A stretch of DNA of 27,365 nt from NCBI GenBank assembly GCA_910585355.1, contig CAJUDN010000036.1:2932-30296 (forward strand). The letters are read 5' to 3'. A program made the position numbers and the translations under genes. The DNA is from an uncultured Lachnospiraceae bacterium (lineage in GTDB: Bacteria > Bacillota_A > Clostridia > Lachnospirales > Lachnospiraceae). The notes beneath the pieces are model-generated. The model made no database searches. It saw only the letters and a program-made list of their open reading frames with translations, and was not told the origin of the DNA. Shown in pieces: positions 7,646-15,645 of this stretch. Numbering within the stretch: the stretch's first letter is position 1; the number at the start of each line of letters is the position of its first letter.

Positions 7646-8704
7646 ATGCGTTTAGAATATTTGGAAACTCCGGCGCTGGTTGTTGACCTGGATGCATTGG
7701 AGTATAATATTGAGGCGGGAAACCGCATGCTGGAGGGGAGCAAGATGAAAATGCGGCCCCACTACAAATCCCACAAATGCCCGGCTATCGCACACATGCA
7801 GATCAACGCGGGCGCAAAGGGAATCACCTGCTCTAAAATAAGCGAGGCGGAGGATCTGATCGCATCAGGGATAGAAGATGTTCTGATTGCCAATCAGATT
7901 GTTCATCCTGCAAAGGTTGCCAGGCTGGCATACCTGGCAAAATGCTGTCATTTGACGGTGTGTGTGGATAATGGAGATAACATTCTTGATCTTCAGAAAG
8001 CAGCAAGCGCCCAAGGGGCTACAATTCACTGCCTCATAGAATACGAAATTGGAATGAAACGCTGCGGCGTTGATACTCCGGAGGATTTTTATGAATTAGT
8101 CAGTGTGATTGAAAAATGTCCCAATCTGACCTTTGACGGCATTCAAGCGTATGCAGGTAATCTATCTCATGAGGAAAACTACCAGGTAAGAGCTTCGGAA
8201 TCTGTCAGGGTGGAGGAACGTCTCTCCGCTTTAAAACAGTATGTGGAAGAGCGGGGAACGGCTGTTAAGGAAGTGAGCGGAGCCAGTACCGGTACCATTC
8301 AGTTCCGCAAAGCTGACAGCGTTTATACAGAAGTGCAGGCGGGCAGTTATATTTTCATGGATATGGCCTATGGCGCTTTGGATCTGGAATTTAAAAATTC
8401 TCTGTTTGTACTCACATCGGTTCTTGTAAAGAGAGAGGATGTGGTGATTACTGACGCAGGAAGGAAGTCTGTGAGCGTGGACCAGAAAATGCCGATTTTC
8501 AGAGAATACCCCCTGTATCCGGTGAAAGTCAGTGAGGAACACAGTGCTGTTTATGAAAATCTGCCCTTAAAGGTGGGAGACAAACTAAAATTAATTCCTG
8601 GTCATTGCTGTACTACAATGAATCTTCATGATTATGTGTATCTGGTACGTCAGGACGCGGTTGTGGACCGGATTCCTGTCGTGAGCCGGGGAAGAAGTTT
8701 ATAA
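7646..8704 (+). CDS. D-threonine aldolase / D-serine dehydratase-like PLP enzyme
   Basis: The 352-residue fold-type III PLP enzyme has an alanine-racemase-like N-terminal barrel. The PLP lysine is K41 in RPHYKSHK. The pyridoxal-phosphate binding region is visible at about 205-240 (SGASTGTIQF, EVQAGSYIFMD). The C-terminal metal site His-x-Cys appears as H320 and C322 in PGHCCTTMNLHD, as in metal-dependent D-threonine aldolases and eukaryotic-type D-serine dehydratases. It would cleave or dehydrate a beta-hydroxy-D-amino acid, matching the D-specific deacylase just upstream. The ribosome site AAGGAG lies inside the preceding gene. Which of the two reactions it performs cannot be read from sequence. 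Confidence 0.85.
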   Translation: MRLEYLETPALVVDLDALEYNIEAGNRMLEGSKMKMRPHYKSHKCPAIAHMQINAGAKGITCSKISEAEDLIASGIEDVLIANQIVHPAKVARLAYLAKCCHLTVCVDNGDNILDLQKAASAQGATIHCLIEYEIGMKRCGVDTPEDFYELVSVIEKCPNLTFDGIQAYAGNLSHEENYQVRASESVRVEERLSALKQYVEERGTAVKEVSGASTGTIQFRKADSVYTEVQAGSYIFMDMAYGALDLEFKNSLFVLTSVLVKREDVVITDAGRKSVSVDQKMPIFREYPLYPVKVSEEHSAVYENLPLKVGDKLKLIPGHCCTTMNLHDYVYLVRQDAVVDRIPVVSRGRSL

Positions 8705-8721
8705 TGATGGAGGAGATATAA

Positions 8722-9618
8722 ATGAGAGAATCCATACATAAATATTTTCAGGTGGGAACCATCCGCTGGATGTCCTTTCCCAAAATGGGAGTATTGGAGT
8801 CTGCCAGAAGAATTGCATCGGATGATTACTTTGATGCCATTGAAATTACAAAATGTAAAGACGCCAAAGAGAGGGAAGCTGTAAAAAAAATACTGGAGCA
8901 ATCACACCTGAAGGTATGCTTCGGCGCTCAGCCCTGCCTTTTGGGACCAAAGCTTAATCCCAACGATATCAATGAAGAAGGAAGAAAAGCGGCGGAAGCG
9001 GCCCTTATAGATGCCATTGATGAGGCTGAATATCTTGGCGCGGGGGGGATTGCTTTTCTGGCCGGAAAATGGGAAAAGGAAACAAAGGATCAGTCCTATG
9101 AGCAGCTTTTGAAGACCACCAGGAACCTTTGTGATTATGCAGCGGAAAAAGGCATGATGGTTGAGCTTGAAGTGTTCGACTTCGATATGGATAAAGCCGC
9201 CTTAATCGGTCCCGCCCCTTATGCGGCTAAATTTGCGGCAGATATGAGGACTACCAACGATAACTTTGGTCTGTTGATTGATCTGTCTCATTTTCCAACT
9301 ACCTATGAAACCTCAAGATTTGTCATTCAGACCTTGAGACCATATATTACCCACCTTCATTTCGGAAACGCTGTGGTGAAAAAGGGCTGTGAAGCATATG
9401 GAGATAAGCACCCGCGGTTTGGGTTTCCGAACAGCGCCAATGACACGGCTGAACTGGTGGACTACCTGACCGTCTTAAAACAAGAGGGCTTTTTCCGTGC
9501 TGAAAATCCCATGGTACTTTCCATGGAAGTAACCCTGACAGGCGACGAAGATGAAGAGATCGTTCTGGCCAATACCAAGAGAGTGCTGAACCGGGCCTGG
9601 GCATTGGTGGAGGATTAA
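8722..9618 (+). CDS. Sugar phosphate isomerase/epimerase-like TIM-barrel protein
   Basis: The 298-residue protein belongs to the xylose-isomerase-like TIM barrel family (AP endonuclease 2 superfamily). Likely metal ligands are in MVELEVFDFD (E about 145), LLIDLSHFP (D/H about 191-194), ITHLHFGNAV (H about 212) and LSMEVTLTGDEDE (E about 274). Family members include hydroxypyruvate isomerase, tagatose epimerases and inosose dehydratase. Because it sits between an aldolase/dehydratase-like enzyme and a hydroxyacid dehydrogenase, an isomerase of a small hydroxy-oxo acid is plausible, but this is inference. GGAGGAG precedes the start. The gap to the previous gene is 17 bp and to the next 22 bp. 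Confidence 0.8.
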   Translation: MRESIHKYFQVGTIRWMSFPKMGVLESARRIASDDYFDAIEITKCKDAKEREAVKKILEQSHLKVCFGAQPCLLGPKLNPNDINEEGRKAAEAALIDAIDEAEYLGAGGIAFLAGKWEKETKDQSYEQLLKTTRNLCDYAAEKGMMVELEVFDFDMDKAALIGPAPYAAKFAADMRTTNDNFGLLIDLSHFPTTYETSRFVIQTLRPYITHLHFGNAVVKKGCEAYGDKHPRFGFPNSANDTAELVDYLTVLKQEGFFRAENPMVLSMEVTLTGDEDEEIVLANTKRVLNRAWALVED

Positions 9619-9640
9619 TAATTGCGGAGGAGAGAGAACA

Positions 9641-10606
9641 ATGAAGATGGTTGTGTTGGATGGCTATACGGAGAATCCCGGAGATTTGAGCTGGGCTGAG
9701 CTGGAAAAATTTGGTGAAGTGACTGTATACGACAGAACCTCATATACGGATGTACCGATTATCGCGGAGAGAATAGGGGATGCCGAGATTGTTGTAATTA
9801 ATAAAACGCCAATTTCCAGGGAAACCATAGATAAGTGCCCCAATATAAAACTGATTGCAGTTCTGGCCACAGGCTACAATGTGGTGGACTGCGCTTACGC
9901 CAGAGAAAAAGGGATTTCTGTCGTCAATGTACCTACATATGGAACACAGATTGTTGGACAGTATGCTGTGGGCCTTCTATTGGAGATATGCTCCCATTAT
10001 GGTCATCATGACAAGACTGTGAAAGAAGGAAGATGGGAAAACAATGCCGACTGGTGCTACTGGGATTACCCAATGATTGAGCTGTACGGAAAGACGGCAG
10101 GAATTATTGGTCTTGGAAGAATCGGACAGGCTACAGCAAAAATCCTGAAAGCCATGGAAATGAAGGTGCTGGCATTTGATTCATTCCCCAGTGAATCGGG
10201 AAAACAGGTGGCGGAATACGTGGATTTAGACACGCTTTTTTCTCAATCCGATGTAATTTTCCTGCACTGTCCTCTGTTCCCGTCAACAGAAGGTATCATT
10301 AATAAGGAAAATATTGCAAAGATGAAGGATGGAGTGATTCTGATTAACAACAGCCGGGGACAGCTTGTGGTGGAGCAGGATCTGGCGGATGCCTTAAACA
10401 GCGGAAAGGTATATGCAGCCGGGCTGGACGTGGTGTCCAGTGAGCCAATCAAGGGAGATAATCCTTTATTAAAGGCAAAAAACTGCATGATCACGCCGCA
10501 TATTTCCTGGGCCGCCCAGGCGGCCAGACAGAGAATTATGGATATCACCGCTGAAAATATAAAAGCATTTTTGGACGGTACTCCCCAAAACGTTGTAAAC
10601 TTCTAA
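9641..10606 (+). CDS. D-2-hydroxyacid dehydrogenase (NAD-dependent, hydroxypyruvate reductase-like)
   Basis: The 321-residue enzyme has the D-isomer-specific 2-hydroxyacid dehydrogenase pattern. The Rossmann motif GLGRIG is at 157-162, followed about 20 residues later by an acidic residue (LAFDSF), which suggests NAD. The catalytic trio is R239 (INNSRGQL), E268 (VVSSEPIKGDNPLL) and H287 (MITPHISWAA). The N-terminal half (VLATGYNVVDCAYAREKGI) resembles glycerate dehydrogenase/hydroxypyruvate reductase. It is the last gene of the operon, is preceded by GGAGGAG and is followed directly by a strong terminator. It presumably interconverts the 2-oxo acid produced upstream and a D-2-hydroxy acid. 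Confidence 0.88.
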   Translation: MKMVVLDGYTENPGDLSWAELEKFGEVTVYDRTSYTDVPIIAERIGDAEIVVINKTPISRETIDKCPNIKLIAVLATGYNVVDCAYAREKGISVVNVPTYGTQIVGQYAVGLLLEICSHYGHHDKTVKEGRWENNADWCYWDYPMIELYGKTAGIIGLGRIGQATAKILKAMEMKVLAFDSFPSESGKQVAEYVDLDTLFSQSDVIFLHCPLFPSTEGIINKENIAKMKDGVILINNSRGQLVVEQDLADALNSGKVYAAGLDVVSSEPIKGDNPLLKAKNCMITPHISWAAQAARQRIMDITAENIKAFLDGTPQNVVNF

Positions 10607-10624
10607 CGATACCCCCCTCTCAGA

Positions 10625-10660
10625 AAGCTTCCGGTATTACTTTTTACCGGGGGCTTTTTC
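10625..10660 (+). terminator. Rho-independent terminator of the D-amino-acid operon
   Basis: A 12-bp stem (10625-10636 with 10645-10656, two G-T pairs) with an 8-nt loop ends in a run of T's at 10655-10659. It lies 19 bp after the dehydrogenase stop. Confidence 0.9.
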
Positions 10661-10835
10661 TCGTTTCATAGGAAAGACCTTATTACGTTAATATATAAAA
10701 GTGAGATAGAAGAAGGTCTTTCCAACGAAATAAAAAGCACTTCGTGCTTCGTATCGCACTGCAGCGGAGAGGAAGATATCGTTGTCGCAACCCGCCGCAA
10801 GCGGAGAATCCTGCCGGGCAGAATTCTTTTTTAGA
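10661..10835. repeat. Highly structured non-coding stretch, possible MITE or structured RNA
   Basis: This 175-bp stretch between two operons has no credible gene but many symmetric elements: GGAAAGACCTT (10671-10681) and its exact complement AAGGTCTTTCC (10713-10723), flanked by TCGTT (10661) and AACGA (10724); AAGCAC-TTC-GTGCTT (10735-10749); CCGC/GCGG near 10790-10804; and a CTGCCGGGCAG-centred stem (10806-10826) followed by six T's (10827-10832), terminator-like on the + strand. The region could be a miniature inverted-repeat element, an intergenic palindromic repeat, or a small RNA with its own terminator. Confidence 0.4.
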
Positions 10836-10877
10836 ATAAAAATTATGGATTTTGCTGCGGAAAAATTTCAAATACTC

Positions 10878-10906
10878 TTGACGAAAGGGGAATTATCAAC
10901 TAAACT
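10878..10906 (+). promoter_or_regulatory. Probable sigma-A promoter for ecfA1
   Basis: TTGACG at 10878-10883 and TAAACT at 10901-10906 are separated by 17 bp, about 50 bp upstream of the ecfA1 start. The -35 is near consensus; the -10 is weaker. Confidence 0.5.
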
Positions 10907-10959
10907 TTAGAAACATGTAAACAATTACTTTTAGAGTTTCTTTTTTGGAAAGGCTGGCT

Positions 10960-11826
10960 ATGGGAATCATACGGGCAGTGAATTTGATATTTGATTATAT
11001 CAGGCATGACGAAGAAGCAGATCGGGATGAAATTAATCATGCCCTCAGAGGAGTGACATTAGATATTAAAGAGGGAAGTTTTGTGGCGATTCTGGGACAC
11101 AATGGTTCGGGAAAATCCACGTTTGCCAAGCTGATGAACGGCATTTTGCTTCCTTCCGACGGAATTGTTTATATTTCCAATATGAAGACAAGTGATGAGG
11201 AACATCTTTGGGATGTGAGAAAGACGGCCGGAATGGTGTTCCAGAATCCTGACAACCAGATTATCGGCAATGTCGTTGAGGAGGACGTGGGGTTTGGTCC
11301 GGAGAATATGGGAGTGCCTACGGATGAAATCTGGAAGCGGGTGGATGAAAGCCTGGAGGCAGTGGGAATGACTGCATACCGGCTTCAGTCTCCCAACAAG
11401 CTCTCAGGAGGTCAGAAACAGAGAGTGGCAATCGCAGGCGTCATGGCCATGAAGCCAAGGTGTATTGTTTTGGACGAGCCTACAGCCATGCTGGATCCCA
11501 ATGGGCGCCGGGAAGTTATTAAAACGGTCCGCGAACTGAACCGGAAAGAAGGAATTACCGTTCTTTTAATCACCCATTATATGGAAGAGGTCATTGAAGC
11601 TGACCGGGTCGTGGTTATGGACGAGGGAAAAGTGGTCATGGACGGAACTCCCCGGGAAGTTTTCTCCAGGGTGAAGGAACTGAAGCAGTATCGTCTGGAT
11701 GTGCCGCAGGTGACGGAGCTTGCAGACGAGCTTAAGGCGGCAGGTATGGATATTCCCGACGGAATCCTGACCATTGACGAACTGGTGAACAGTCTGGCGC
11801 CCATTCTCGGAAAAAAGGGGGCATAG
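10960..11826 (+). CDS. ecfA1: Energy-coupling factor transporter ATPase EcfA1
   Basis: The 288-residue ABC ATPase energises uptake of vitamins or metal ions by shared S-components. Walker A is GHNGSGKST at 46-54, the Q-loop is GMVFQNPDNQ, the signature is LSGGQKQR, and Walker B is CIVLDEPTAML, followed by the His switch LLITHYMEE. An unusual acidic insertion (RHDEEADRDEIN) at 15-26 is often seen in EcfA1. The ATG at 10960 is preferred over an in-frame TTG 15 bases upstream because GGAAAGG precedes it. It is followed 21 bp later by ecfA2, and the pair form the heterodimer that drives EcfT. Confidence 0.93.
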   Translation: MGIIRAVNLIFDYIRHDEEADRDEINHALRGVTLDIKEGSFVAILGHNGSGKSTFAKLMNGILLPSDGIVYISNMKTSDEEHLWDVRKTAGMVFQNPDNQIIGNVVEEDVGFGPENMGVPTDEIWKRVDESLEAVGMTAYRLQSPNKLSGGQKQRVAIAGVMAMKPRCIVLDEPTAMLDPNGRREVIKTVRELNRKEGITVLLITHYMEEVIEADRVVVMDEGKVVMDGTPREVFSRVKELKQYRLDVPQVTELADELKAAGMDIPDGILTIDELVNSLAPILGKKGA

Positions 11827-11847
11827 ACCAGGCTTTTTGGAGGAAAT

Positions 11848-12705
11848 ATGGCGATAGAGATTAAAAATCTGAATCATATTTATGGTCAGGATACGATATT
11901 TGAGCAGTATGCATTGAAAAATGTGAACCTTACAATCGGGGACGGAGAGTTTATCGGACTGATCGGTCACACGGGCTCCGGTAAATCAACGCTGACCCAG
12001 CACTTAAACGGGCTTTTAAAGGCCAGCAGCGGCGACATTTTGTATAATGGCGAGAGCATATACAGGGAAGGCTTTTCCATGAAGGAATTGAGAAGCAAGG
12101 TGGGCCTTGTGTTCCAGTACCCGGAGCACCAGCTTTTTGAAGTGGATGTTATCTCTGATGTGTGTTTTGGCCCGAAAAATCTGGGACTTCCCCGGGAAGA
12201 GATTGATGCAAGAGCGAAAGAAGCGCTGGCTCTGGTGGGATTGGACGAGAGCTTCTATAAGCAGTCTCCCTTTGAGCTTTCCGGCGGACAAAAGCGGCTG
12301 GTGGCCATTGCAGGCGTGCTGGCCATGAAGCCGGAGGTGCTGATTCTGGACGAGCCCACAGCGGGCCTGGACCCAAGGGGCCGGGATGATATTTTAGGTT
12401 TGGTTGCAAAGCTCCATTCAGAGCAGGGAATGACTGTTGTGCTGGTTTCTCACAGTATGGAGGACGTGGCCCGATATGTATCCAGGCTGGTTGTGATGAA
12501 CCACGGGGAGAAAGCATTCGACGGAACCCCCAGGGAAGTATTCCGCCACTATAAGGAGCTGGAGGCCATGGGACTGGCAGCGCCCCAGATCACTTATGTA
12601 GTCCATGCCTTAAGAGAGCGCGGTATTGCCGTGGACCAGGATATTACTACGGTGGAGGAAGCCAGAGACGCGATCCTGGGATTGTGGAAAAATGTTATCG
12701 TTTAG
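11848..12705 (+). CDS. ecfA2: Energy-coupling factor transporter ATPase EcfA2
   Basis: The 285-residue partner ATPase of EcfA1 has Walker A GHTGSGKST at 40-48, Q-loop VFQYPEHQLFE (the YPEHQLF form typical of EcfA2), signature LSGGQKRLVAIAG, Walker B VLILDEPTAGLDP and switch LVSHSMED. GGAGG precedes the start. Its stop codon overlaps the first bases of a dispersed intergenic element (see 12702-12843), so the usual tight junction to ecfT has been widened to 200 bp. Confidence 0.94.
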   Translation: MAIEIKNLNHIYGQDTIFEQYALKNVNLTIGDGEFIGLIGHTGSGKSTLTQHLNGLLKASSGDILYNGESIYREGFSMKELRSKVGLVFQYPEHQLFEVDVISDVCFGPKNLGLPREEIDARAKEALALVGLDESFYKQSPFELSGGQKRLVAIAGVLAMKPEVLILDEPTAGLDPRGRDDILGLVAKLHSEQGMTVVLVSHSMEDVARYVSRLVVMNHGEKAFDGTPREVFRHYKELEAMGLAAPQITYVVHALRERGIAVDQDITTVEEARDAILGLWKNVIV

Positions 12706-12843
12706 ACAGGTCTGCGCGTTTCCTGTGCGGACGGCGCGAAAACACAGCCGCCGCGGGTATACGGCCCATGGCGATGGGATTCTAAATGGCCGTTTGTCAT
12801 AACAGTTCGGGAGGGATATCTGGACTGTTACGAAAAAATAGAG
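12702..12843 (+). repeat. Dispersed intergenic element, copy A
   Basis: The stretch starts with AGACAGGTCTGC (12704-12715), has a CCCAT-GGCG-ATGGG hairpin (12765-12778), then TAAATGGCCGT and a TAACAGTTC/GGACTGTTA inverted repeat (12800-12808 with 12822-12830), and ends with an A-rich AAAAAATAGAG. The same order and partly the same bases recur before pxpB (copy B, 15646-15864), and parts recur before pxpA (copy C). The role is unknown: a mobile palindromic repeat or a shared promoter/leader. Confidence 0.55.
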
Positions 12844-12905
12844 CAGGCATACTGCTGGAGCCGGAGAGTTTAGAGAACCGGACTCGCGACATTGGAGGAA
12901 AGAGC

Positions 12906-13706
12906 ATGTTAAGAGACATCACGTTGGGACAGTATTATCCGGTAGATTCCCTTTTGCACCGGATGGATCCCAGGACGAAGCTGTTCGGGACACTGGTATA
13001 TATTGTTTCTCTGTTTATTGCGGATAATCTGTTGTCCTACGCGGCGGCCACCGCATTTCTGGCGACAGCTATCTACCTGTCAAGAGTACCGGTGAAGTTC
13101 ATGGTACGGGGGTTAAAAGCTGTTGTATTTCTGTTGCTTATCAGTGTCAGTTTTAACCTGTTTCTGACACCGGGAACGCCTATTTTTAAAATCGGCTTTT
13201 TGCAGATGACCTGGGAAGGCGTGGAGTTTGCAGCTTTTATGGCTATCCGTTTAATTTATCTGGTTATGGGATCTACCATCCTTACTTTGACCACGACGCC
13301 GAACCAGCTGACTGACGGATTGGAAAAGAGCCTTGGATTTCTTAACAGAGTGGGCGTTCCGGTTCATGAAGTTTCCATGATGATGTCCATTGCCCTCCGG
13401 TTTATTCCAATTTTGATTGAGGAAACCGACAAGATCATGAAGGCGCAGATGGCAAGGGGAGCTGATTTTGAAAGCGGAAATCTGATCCAGAAGGCGAAGG
13501 CCATGGTACCTCTTCTGGTGCCGCTGTTTATTTCTGCCTTCCGGCGGGCCACAGATCTGGCCATGGCCATGGAGGCCAGATGCTATCGCGGCGGAGAGGG
13601 GAGAACGAAAATGAAACCCCTTCACTATGAAAAAAGGGATAAATTTACCTATATATTTTATCTGGGATATCTTATTCTGATTTTGGCGGTGAAGATTGCC
13701 CTGTAA
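12906..13706 (+). CDS. ecfT: Energy-coupling factor transporter transmembrane protein EcfT
   Basis: The 266-residue membrane protein couples EcfA1/A2 to substrate-binding S-components. The N-terminus MLRDITLGQYYPVDSLLHRMDPRTKL is diagnostic of EcfT. About five to six membrane segments follow. The two coupling-helix motifs are visible as AQMARGADFES and EARCYRGGEGR. The ATG at 12906 is chosen because TTGGAGGAA lies just upstream and the EcfT N-terminus begins there; the frame is open for 40 codons more, but that part is the repeat element and does not look like protein. truA follows 31 bp later. Confidence 0.93.
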   Translation: MLRDITLGQYYPVDSLLHRMDPRTKLFGTLVYIVSLFIADNLLSYAAATAFLATAIYLSRVPVKFMVRGLKAVVFLLLISVSFNLFLTPGTPIFKIGFLQMTWEGVEFAAFMAIRLIYLVMGSTILTLTTTPNQLTDGLEKSLGFLNRVGVPVHEVSMMMSIALRFIPILIEETDKIMKAQMARGADFESGNLIQKAKAMVPLLVPLFISAFRRATDLAMAMEARCYRGGEGRTKMKPLHYEKRDKFTYIFYLGYLILILAVKIAL

Positions 13707-13737
13707 AGGGAAGATGGATTCCGAAAGGAAAAGAAGC

Positions 13738-14787
13738 ATGAAGCGAATCAAAATGGCGGTTGCCTACGATGGAACCGCGTACTGCGGCTGGCAGCTCCAG
13801 CCCAATGGTGTGACAATTGAAGAAATTTTAAACAGGACTCTTTCGGATCTTCTGAAGGAGCCTGTTTGCGTTACCGGGGCCAGCCGAACGGATTCCGGCG
13901 TCCATGCGCTTGGAAACGTGGCGGTTTTCGATACGGAAAGCCGGATTCCGGGAGATAAAATCTGCTTTGCCTTAAATCAGAGACTGCCGGAGGATATCAG
14001 GGCGCTGTCTTCCGAGGAGGTGCCGCCCGACTGGCATCCGCGGAAGCAAAACTGTATTAAAACTTATGAATACAAAATTTTAAACTGCCGGGTGGATGTG
14101 CCCACCAGGCGGTTGTATGCACATTTCTGTTATTTTCCTCTGGATGTGGATAAAATGCGTAAGGCCGCTTCTTACCTGGTGGGGGAGCATGATTTCACCA
14201 GCTTTTGTTCTGCCAGGCATCAGGCGGAGGAAACCGTGCGGACGTTGTACGGAATTACTTTGGATAAGGGCAGCGATGATGTGATCACCATCCGGCTTTG
14301 GGGAAATGGATTCCTCTATAATATGGTGCGGATTATTGCGGGAACGCTCATGAAGGTGGGAATGGGAGTGTACCCGCCGGAGCATGTAAAGGAAATTTTG
14401 GAGGCCAGGGACCGGCAGCAGGCTGGGCAGACGGCCCCGGCCAGGGGACTGACCCTGGTGGGTATCCAGTATGAGACAGAACCGGAAAAAGAAATCTCCG
14501 GAGGAAACGAACACTGGAGTTATGTATTGGACCAGAGAGAGCTTGCGACAAAGGGGCGTTCTGTTCTGCGGATAAGGTTCTGTGAAGAAGGAGAGGTCCT
14601 CAGGCTGATTCGCAGGATGGTCCATCAGGCTTATCGGAACGGCGCCAGGGAGGTTTTTTTGGAGGCGCCGGGGGAGATTCCTGTTTCAGAGGAAATTTTG
14701 TATGGATTTTACCGTCTTACAAAGGAAAAAAATGGTTTGTGGAGGGCTGTGTATGCCGGGGCCTGGCCCATCGCGAAGCGATTTTAA
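13738..14787 (+). CDS. truA: tRNA pseudouridine(38-40) synthase TruA with C-terminal extension
   Basis: TruA isomerises uridines 38-40 in the tRNA anticodon arm. The core (about 1-245) is canonical, with catalytic D52 in GASRTDSGVHALG, RLPEDIR, and the second-half motifs FCSARHQAEETVRTLY and GNGFLYNMVRIIAGTL. Usual bacterial TruA ends soon after the motif GLTLVGIQY; here about 100 further residues follow (250-349), beginning NEHWSYVLDQREL and including RSVLRIRFCEEGEVLRLIRRMVHQAYRNGAREVFLEAP, a compact alpha/beta pattern that I do not recognise. The last residues (WPIAKRF) and the stop are encoded inside a sequence repeated near ecfT. The start is at 13738 with AAAGGA upstream. Confidence 0.92.
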   Translation: MKRIKMAVAYDGTAYCGWQLQPNGVTIEEILNRTLSDLLKEPVCVTGASRTDSGVHALGNVAVFDTESRIPGDKICFALNQRLPEDIRALSSEEVPPDWHPRKQNCIKTYEYKILNCRVDVPTRRLYAHFCYFPLDVDKMRKAASYLVGEHDFTSFCSARHQAEETVRTLYGITLDKGSDDVITIRLWGNGFLYNMVRIIAGTLMKVGMGVYPPEHVKEILEARDRQQAGQTAPARGLTLVGIQYETEPEKEISGGNEHWSYVLDQRELATKGRSVLRIRFCEEGEVLRLIRRMVHQAYRNGAREVFLEAPGEIPVSEEILYGFYRLTKEKNGLWRAVYAGAWPIAKRF

Positions 14788-14844
14788 ATGGCTGAGAGGG
14801 ACTCTGAAAAAAGACTTGCTTTAAGAAAATAAGTCAGATAAAAT
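14767..14844 (+). promoter_or_regulatory. Promoter for pxpA within element copy C
   Basis: TTGCTT (14816-14821) and TAAAAT (14839-14844) are 17 bp apart, a good sigma-A promoter about 30 bp before pxpA. The preceding 26 bases (14767-14792), which include the truA stop, match 22 of 26 bases at 12765-12790. A GACTT/AAGTC dyad (14813-14817 with 14831-14835) overlaps the -35 and spacer, mirroring the hairpin position in copies A and B. Confidence 0.55.
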
Positions 14845-14874
14845 GAAGGAGAACAATAGAAGGAGGCGGCGTAT

Positions 14875-15636
14875 ATGTATTATGTGGATTTGAACAGTGA
14901 CCTTGGGGAGAGTTTCGGCAATTACACAATCGGTATGGACGAGGAGATTCTTAAGTATGTCTCTTCTGCCAATGTGGCCTGCGGATGGCATGCCGGCGAT
15001 CCCATTGTAATGGAAAAAACAATTTCTCTTGCAAAGGAATTCTCAACCGCAGTGGGGGCACATCCGGGTTTTCCGGATTTAATGGGTTTCGGCCGTAGAA
15101 ATATGGCGGTTACCCCAGAAGAGGCCAGAGCATATGTAAAATACCAGCTTGGCGCCCTGATGGCATTTACACAGAGTAAGGGCATGAAAATTCAGCATGT
15201 GAAACCCCATGGCGCCATTTATAACATGGCAGCTGTGGATGAACAGCTGGCAAGAGCCATGTGTGAGGCTGTTTACGAGGTGGATAAGAACATTATCTTT
15301 ATGGGGCTTGCAGGTTCAAAAATGATTTCCGCTGCCGAGAAGGTGGGGCTTAGGGCGGCCAGCGAGGTTTTTGCAGACCGTGCCTACAATGATGATGGAA
15401 CGCTTGTTTCCAGAAAGCTTCCGGGCGCTGTAATCAAGGATAAGGAAGTGGCCATAAAGCGCGTAGTCCGTATGGTAAAAGAGGGAAAAGTAGAGTCCAT
15501 TAATGGCAATGACATTGCCATCAGGGCAGATTCCATCTGTGTACACGGAGATAATCCAAAGGCGCTGGAGTTTGTAAAAAACATCCGGGAAACTTTGATT
15601 GCGGAGGGAATTTCTATCAGAAATCTGATGGCGTAA
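14875..15636 (+). CDS. pxpA: 5-oxoprolinase subunit PxpA (LamB/YcsF family)
   Basis: The 253-residue protein is the LamB/YcsF subunit of the ATP-dependent 5-oxoprolinase, which opens pyroglutamate to glutamate. All family hallmarks are present: VDLNSDLGESFG at 4-15, ANVACGWHAGDP, GAHPGFPDLMGFGRR, HVKPHGAIYN, EVFADRAYNDDG and SICVHGDNP near the C-terminus. AGGAGG lies nine bases before the ATG. It is separated from pxpB by an intergenic element rather than being tightly linked, but all three subunits are present in order. Confidence 0.94.
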   Translation: MYYVDLNSDLGESFGNYTIGMDEEILKYVSSANVACGWHAGDPIVMEKTISLAKEFSTAVGAHPGFPDLMGFGRRNMAVTPEEARAYVKYQLGALMAFTQSKGMKIQHVKPHGAIYNMAAVDEQLARAMCEAVYEVDKNIIFMGLAGSKMISAAEKVGLRAASEVFADRAYNDDGTLVSRKLPGAVIKDKEVAIKRVVRMVKEGKVESINGNDIAIRADSICVHGDNPKALEFVKNIRETLIAEGISIRNLMA

Positions 15637-15645
15637 TGCAGCAGT

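Noticed and set aside
12786..12905. Upstream 40-codon extension of ecfT
   Set aside because: The extension lies in the repeated intergenic element, does not resemble EcfT, and a strong ribosome site precedes the ATG at 12906.
14788..14874. GGCTGAGAGGGACTC after truA, reminiscent of a TPP riboswitch (CTGAGA)
   Set aside because: The leader is under 90 nt and lacks the other conserved TPP blocks and a P1 stem; the downstream gene is oxoprolinase, not thiamine-related.
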